Shown here: positions 60,631 to 64,000 of the stretch, in pieces
Position numbering within the stretch: position 1 is the stretch's first letter
Layout: each line of letters opens with the position of its first letter
Assembly: GCA_943912855.1 (NCBI GenBank)
Contig: CALTVC010000013.1
Span: forward strand, 50,436 to 114,435
DNA from: an uncultured Flavobacterium sp.
GTDB taxonomy: Bacteria; Bacteroidota; Bacteroidia; Flavobacteriales; Flavobacteriaceae
Length of the DNA stretch: 64,000 nt
Direction of reading: 5' to 3'
Made by a program: the position numbers and the translations under genes
The notes under the pieces: generated by a model
Seen by the model: the letters and a program-made list of their open reading frames with translations, nothing else
What the model was told of the DNA's origin: nothing
Database searches by the model: none

Positions 60631-62346
60631 ATGAAACAAAACGCTATATCATACAGCCTTAACAAACTACTGTTTACCCTGCTGCTGCTTACCTTGTTTA
60701 GCAACGGGCTGCACGCGCAATTGCTCTCTGCCGGAAAAGGCAGCGACAGCACCACAGAAGAGGCTGTTTTTCCGCCCGATTCGCTTAACAGACGTAACCC
60801 GCGTGGTACGGTAAACGGTTTTATACAGGCAGTTGCCGACCAGAATTACATCCGTGCCAGCCGCTACCTGAACCTGAAACGCAGCTGGAGGTCTACACGA
60901 CAGCGGAAGCGTATTGTACTGAAGTTTCAGTCGCTTTTGGATCAGGGTGGCGATATGAGGGCTACTTCATTAATAAGCGACAAACCTACAGGAATGACTG
61001 ATGACGACCTCGCCGAAAACCAGGACATAGTAGGTACACTTAATGCAGACGGTACAGAGATTACACTATATGTAGAAAATACAGGAGGTACTACAGCATC
61101 TAACCCACCACTATGGCAGTTTTCATCGGCTACGGTTGCAACAATATCAGCTTCAGATACCGATGAAACTTCGTTGCTTAATAGTTATCTGCCAGATAAT
61201 TTAAAGGAACAAACTCTTGGTGGTGTTCCTGTAGGGCATTGGCTTGCTGTAGTAATACTCGTGGTACTCTCTTACTTGGTATCGTGGTTACTTGTTGCCC
61301 TGGGCGGACTCATACTAAGGGGCATCTGGAAAAAAGCACGCCAACCCGAAAAATGGCTCATAGTAAGGGCGCTGGGGCTTCCGTTACGTTTGTACATCAC
61401 CGTATTGCTGTTTGTAGAAATATCCAAACAGGCGGGTATTTCCATCATAATAAGGCAACGTTTTAGCGCCATAACGGTAACCATAGGCATAGCAGCCATA
61501 CTTATATTACTGTGGCGCCTTACCGATATTTTAAGCGAATACATAAAAAACCGTATGACCATACGCAAGCGCATATCGGCTATATCGGTAATACTGTTTG
61601 TAAGACGTATGGCTAAAACCGCCATTGTAATCATTGGCATCATAGCATTATTAGGTGCTGTAGGTTTTGATGTTACTACCTGGATAGCTGCCCTGGGTAT
61701 TGGTGGTTTAGCATTAGCACTGGGTGCACAAAAAACGGTGGAAAATTTTGTAGGCAGCGTAAGTCTCATTGCAGATCAGACGATACGCGTGGGCGATTTT
61801 TGTCGTGTAGGCGAAATTAAGGGCACGGTAGAATCTATAGGAATGCGAAGTACCCGCCTGCGTACTCCTGAGCGTACTGTGGTAACCATACCAAACGGAC
61901 AGTTTGCAAGCACAAATGTAGAAAACTACGCGCACCGCGACCGTTTTCTATTTAACCCGATATTAGAGTTGCGCATGGAAACCACGCCGGATGAGTTGCG
62001 AAAAGTATTACAGCTTACCCGAAATATGCTGCACGACCATGAGAAGGTAATTAACGAAGGCTCTAAAGTCCGCCTGACAGGTTTTACGGCAAACGGTTAT
62101 AAAACAGAAATTTACTGTTATATACAGGCAGGTAACATAGACGAAGCACAGGAAATACAAGAGGGGATTTACCTGCAACTGCTAGACATTGTGGCACAAA
62201 GTGGTACTGACTTCGCCTACCCTAGCCAAACATTGTACATGACACAAGACAAAGGCATAAGTATAGTAGACGTAGTTAAAAATATCAACGAGGCGAAGAC
62301 AGATGACGAGATAACACAGGAAGATTCCGAAAATAGTACAGATTAG
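60631..62346 (+). CDS. Mechanosensitive channel of the MscS family, large form
   Basis: A 571-residue protein with a signal peptide (residues 1-31 with HAQ), an extracytoplasmic domain (about 35-195), and helices at about 210-235, 255-275, 285-305 and 330-350 before the pore. The pore helix and beta domain are typical of MscS: AALGIGGLALALGAQKTVENFVGSVSLIADQTIRVGDF, then VESIGMRSTRLRTPERTVVTIPNGQF. A C-terminal acidic tail follows. It would release solutes on osmotic down-shock. The ATG at 60631 is chosen because it starts a proper signal peptide; a longer frame reaches 60340 but overlaps the aminopeptidase gene. Confidence 0.9.
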   Translation: MKQNAISYSLNKLLFTLLLLTLFSNGLHAQLLSAGKGSDSTTEEAVFPPDSLNRRNPRGTVNGFIQAVADQNYIRASRYLNLKRSWRSTRQRKRIVLKFQSLLDQGGDMRATSLISDKPTGMTDDDLAENQDIVGTLNADGTEITLYVENTGGTTASNPPLWQFSSATVATISASDTDETSLLNSYLPDNLKEQTLGGVPVGHWLAVVILVVLSYLVSWLLVALGGLILRGIWKKARQPEKWLIVRALGLPLRLYITVLLFVEISKQAGISIIIRQRFSAITVTIGIAAILILLWRLTDILSEYIKNRMTIRKRISAISVILFVRRMAKTAIVIIGIIALLGAVGFDVTTWIAALGIGGLALALGAQKTVENFVGSVSLIADQTIRVGDFCRVGEIKGTVESIGMRSTRLRTPERTVVTIPNGQFASTNVENYAHRDRFLFNPILELRMETTPDELRKVLQLTRNMLHDHEKVINEGSKVRLTGFTANGYKTEIYCYIQAGNIDEAQEIQEGIYLQLLDIVAQSGTDFAYPSQTLYMTQDKGISIVDVVKNINEAKTDDEITQEDSENSTD

Positions 62347-62420
62347 TTTTTTTTAAAACGAATACAATTGATTAGAAATTAACTACTTATAAATATCTTT
62401 GTTTTTTGGTTAAATTCTGC

Positions 62421-62450
62421 TTGCAGGACACAAAAATCTTACTATATTTG
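62421..62450 (+). promoter_or_regulatory. Promoter of tRNA-Ser
   Basis: TTG (62421-62423), 19 nt, TATATTTG (62443-62450): a full match to the flavobacterial consensus. Transcription would start near 62457, about 27 nt before the tRNA. Confidence 0.85.
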
Positions 62451-62483
62451 CACTCGCAATCAGGTAATGATGGCGGACATACT

Positions 62484-62568
62484 GGAGAAATGGCAGAGTG
62501 GTCGAATGCGGCGGTCTTGAAAACCGTTGACTGTAACAGGTCCGGGGGTTCGAATCCCTCTTTCTCCG
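62484..62568 (+). tRNA. tRNA-Ser (anticodon TGA)
   Basis: An 85-nt tRNA with acceptor stem GGAGAAA/TTTCTCC, D-arm, anticodon TGA (62518-62520) in the loop CTTGAAA, a long variable arm as in class II tRNAs, and the T-loop GTTCGAATCC. The discriminator base is G and the CCA end is not fully encoded. It reads UCN codons. A strong promoter and terminator enclose it, so it is a single-gene transcript. Its 3' end is a common site for integration of mobile DNA. Confidence 0.95.
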
Positions 62569-62570
62569 CA

Positions 62571-62610
62571 AAAACCCTCATAATCGAATGATTATGAGGG
62601 TTTTATTTTT
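62571..62610 (+). terminator. Terminator of tRNA-Ser
   Basis: A perfect 15-bp stem (62571-62585 with 62590-62604), loop GAAT, then a T-rich run. It begins 3 nt after the tRNA. Confidence 0.92.
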
Positions 62611-62671
62611 TAGGGTGTAAATTCAGGTGTAAGTACTTGTTGTATTAGCAGACTTCTAAAAAAAGGAAATT

Positions 62672-63547
62672 CTACTTAAAAATCGTCTTCCAATCATATT
62701 TTTTGCGTTTTACTTCCATTACATGAAATAATAAGTTTAGTGCTTTTGACCGATTATCATAAGATTGTTCCCACAATTCTTTAATGTCGTTTGAGTAATG
62801 AATTAAAGTAAGGGATTCATGGATTAGCATTCCGAGATGCAGAAGCATGGCAGTATTATCTTTATATAGCTTCTTCTTTATTACTCCCTTTTCTGTATGG
62901 TCAAATTCAGGATTAAATACGCCTGTTTGGTATGTACAGCCATATAAAGAGCCGTGAAGGGCTTCTGAAGCATCGGAATAGTATTGATTTTTATTTATAA
63001 CAAAAAGGAAATCCATCAATTTTCCATGTTTAGTTATGACATCAATTCTTTGGCTAAGTGTTTTCTTAGTCCAGTTCATGTTAGGTTTGTCTTCTGAAAA
63101 CAACTCTAACGCTTCTTTCATAACAGGTATTTCTTTTAGTTCTTCCTGTTTTTGTTTTCTGGCAGCATACGTTTCAGATATCCGTTCCCAATCATCGTCT
63201 ATCTTTGGTGCAGTAATGCTATGGTAATACTTGTATGCCGGATGTAATATGAATGCACGATACTCCTTTTCATCGCAAATACTGGCGTAACAAAAGTTTG
63301 TTATTGTTTCCATAAGTGCGCGAGCAAGCATCGCTGATTGGCCTGTAAGAGTATCGGTTTGACTTGCTAACTGCAGAATCGCATATCCAGTCTGTCCACA
63401 ACTAAACAATAATGAACTGGTCTTTTTTAATCGCTCGTCTGTAATACAGGGAATGACTTCTTTTAAAATCATTAATTCGGCAGCAAAGAAGTTTATTGCT
63501 TCTGTATGGTATTGCTTTAAGTCGTCAAGGGAATAGGATATTGGCAT
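62672..63547 (-). CDS. DUF5677-like protein, function unknown
   Basis: A 291-residue, mostly helical cytoplasmic protein that starts MPISYSLDDLKQYHTEAINF. It resembles the DUF5677 family in the LARALMETITNFCYA helix and the late YYSDASEALHGSLYG segment with a conserved His. No catalytic signature or membrane segment is seen. It follows the small membrane-anchored gene by 18 nt and they are probably one operon, lying just behind tRNA-Ser in the opposite direction. DUF5677 proteins occur in scattered accessory loci; a defence role is only a guess. Confidence 0.7.
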   Translation of the reverse strand: MPISYSLDDLKQYHTEAINFFAAELMILKEVIPCITDERLKKTSSLLFSCGQTGYAILQLASQTDTLTGQSAMLARALMETITNFCYASICDEKEYRAFILHPAYKYYHSITAPKIDDDWERISETYAARKQKQEELKEIPVMKEALELFSEDKPNMNWTKKTLSQRIDVITKHGKLMDFLFVINKNQYYSDASEALHGSLYGCTYQTGVFNPEFDHTEKGVIKKKLYKDNTAMLLHLGMLIHESLTLIHYSNDIKELWEQSYDNRSKALNLLFHVMEVKRKKYDWKTIFK

Positions 63548-63565
63548 TTGAACAAAGAAAATTAG

Positions 63566-63958
63566 TTAACTCTTTTTAAGATATATTTTTGGGAAGTCCT
63601 TGTCAACTATTTTTAAGTCCTTCCTGATTTCTTTAATGAGTTCAGTCAAAAATACATCGTGTAAATCATTTTCTTTCCCTACAGCTTCTTGTTCGTATTG
63701 TAGCATTCTTTTTATAACTGCTTCGCTTGCTATTAGAAATAATTTGTCTCGGGCAAAAACATAAGCTTTCACTGCTTCCTTCCCTCCATTGTCTCCGGCG
63801 AGATAGTGTAGGGCTTCTATATATGCCACATAATGTTCTTCTTTAAGCTTCTTAGTTTGAAGAATGATGCTATTTCTATTTGCCAATCTTGCGCCGATTA
63901 TGGAGACTATAATGGCTGAAATAGCTCCCAAAATTGAAATTAATATTTCTGTTTTCAT
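63566..63958 (-). CDS. Small membrane-anchored protein, function unknown
   Basis: A 130-residue protein with one N-terminal helix (about 4-25, ISILGAISAIIVSIIGARLA) and a cytoplasmic helical part (30-130) rich in Lys and Glu. I recognise no family. It is upstream of the DUF5677-like gene with an 18-nt gap. The single-anchor-plus-coiled-helix layout is common among accessory two-gene modules. Confidence 0.7.
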   Translation of the reverse strand: MKTEILISILGAISAIIVSIIGARLANRNSIILQTKKLKEEHYVAYIEALHYLAGDNGGKEAVKAYVFARDKLFLIASEAVIKRMLQYEQEAVGKENDLHDVFLTELIKEIRKDLKIVDKDFPKIYLKKS

Positions 63959-64000
63959 TAGGTAGTGTACTTATATTACTCACAGACTTGAAATACTGTC

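Noticed and set aside
62406..62591. 61-codon frame across the tRNA-Ser gene
   Set aside because: The tRNA with its promoter and terminator explains the sequence.
1..64000. CRISPR array, prophage, rRNA operon, replication origin
   Set aside because: No regular repeat-spacer pattern, no phage structural or integrase genes, no rRNA-like sequence, and no DnaA-box cluster were seen in reading the window.

Overview
The window is a stretch of chromosome from a member of the Bacteroidota, most likely a Flavobacteriaceae (Flavobacterium-like) species. The evidence is as follows. Genes are preceded by the Bacteroidota -7 box TAnnTTTG (often with TTG 17-23 nt upstream) and not by Shine-Dalgarno sites. 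The proteins are typical of the phylum: a DUF5686/CarboxypepD_reg outer-membrane protein, the lipoprotein TamL instead of TamA, glutamine synthetase III, bacillithiol synthase BshA, menaquinone synthesis genes, GH130, and PorT-like beta-barrels. No rRNA, CRISPR array, prophage or intact insertion sequence was seen. The window reads as ordinary core chromosome, with an accessory-looking end behind a tRNA-Ser gene.

Layout. 1-8.8 kb: the end of bshA, sucC, a small lipoprotein, two tandem beta-barrel proteins, aroQ, a DUF5686 protein, a Crp-like regulator, a Gdx-type small multidrug resistance transporter and an RluE-like pseudouridine synthase. 8.8-10.9 kb: an OmpR/histidine-kinase pair. 11.1-18.6 kb: tamB-tamL, for outer-membrane protein assembly. 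18.6-26.9 kb: a 54-residue membrane protein, fumC, a GH130 mannoside phosphorylase, glnA type III, and a GT4 glycosyltransferase fused to a helical domain. 27-32.2 kb: a CNB-CBS-DUF294 protein, a DnaQ-fold protein with a decayed third motif, and a soluble multi-PAS histidine kinase.

32.3-44.1 kb is one long minus-strand block that seems built around acetate or other short carboxylates. In order of transcription it holds an IS1-InsA-like DNA-binding protein, a porin, an MHS-type permease with a periplasmic insert, two small membrane proteins, a sodium/solute-symporter histidine kinase (CrbS/CbrA type), a receiver-only response regulator, acetyl-CoA synthetase, a TPR-AAA+ ATPase and a TPR membrane protein. 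The likely logic is uptake (porin, permease), sensing (SLC5-kinase, receiver) and activation to acetyl-CoA (Acs). sucC and fumC elsewhere in the window belong to the TCA cycle that would use this carbon.

44.4-50.4 kb is a menaquinone cluster on the minus strand: menB, two bPH2 membrane proteins, menA, a UPF0173 hydrolase and menC. Its spacers are unusual: menA is flanked by a 32-bp imperfect inverted repeat and an 18-bp perfect inverted repeat lies behind menB. 50.6-62.3 kb holds a serine-hydrolase lipoprotein, a fatty-acid-hydroxylase-family membrane protein, a WG-repeat protein, a PH-domain protein, a DEAH helicase, an aldo/keto reductase, an M1 aminopeptidase and an MscS channel. 62.4-64 kb holds tRNA-Ser(UGA) with a clear promoter and terminator, followed by a two-gene module (DUF5677 protein and a small membrane-anchored protein) of unknown function.

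The most interesting leads are the acetate block with its transposase-derived regulator and output-less receiver, the TPR-AAA+/TPR-membrane pair, the inverted repeats around menA, and the GH130/GT4-fusion carbohydrate pair. All product names rest on reading motifs by eye; no database search was run.
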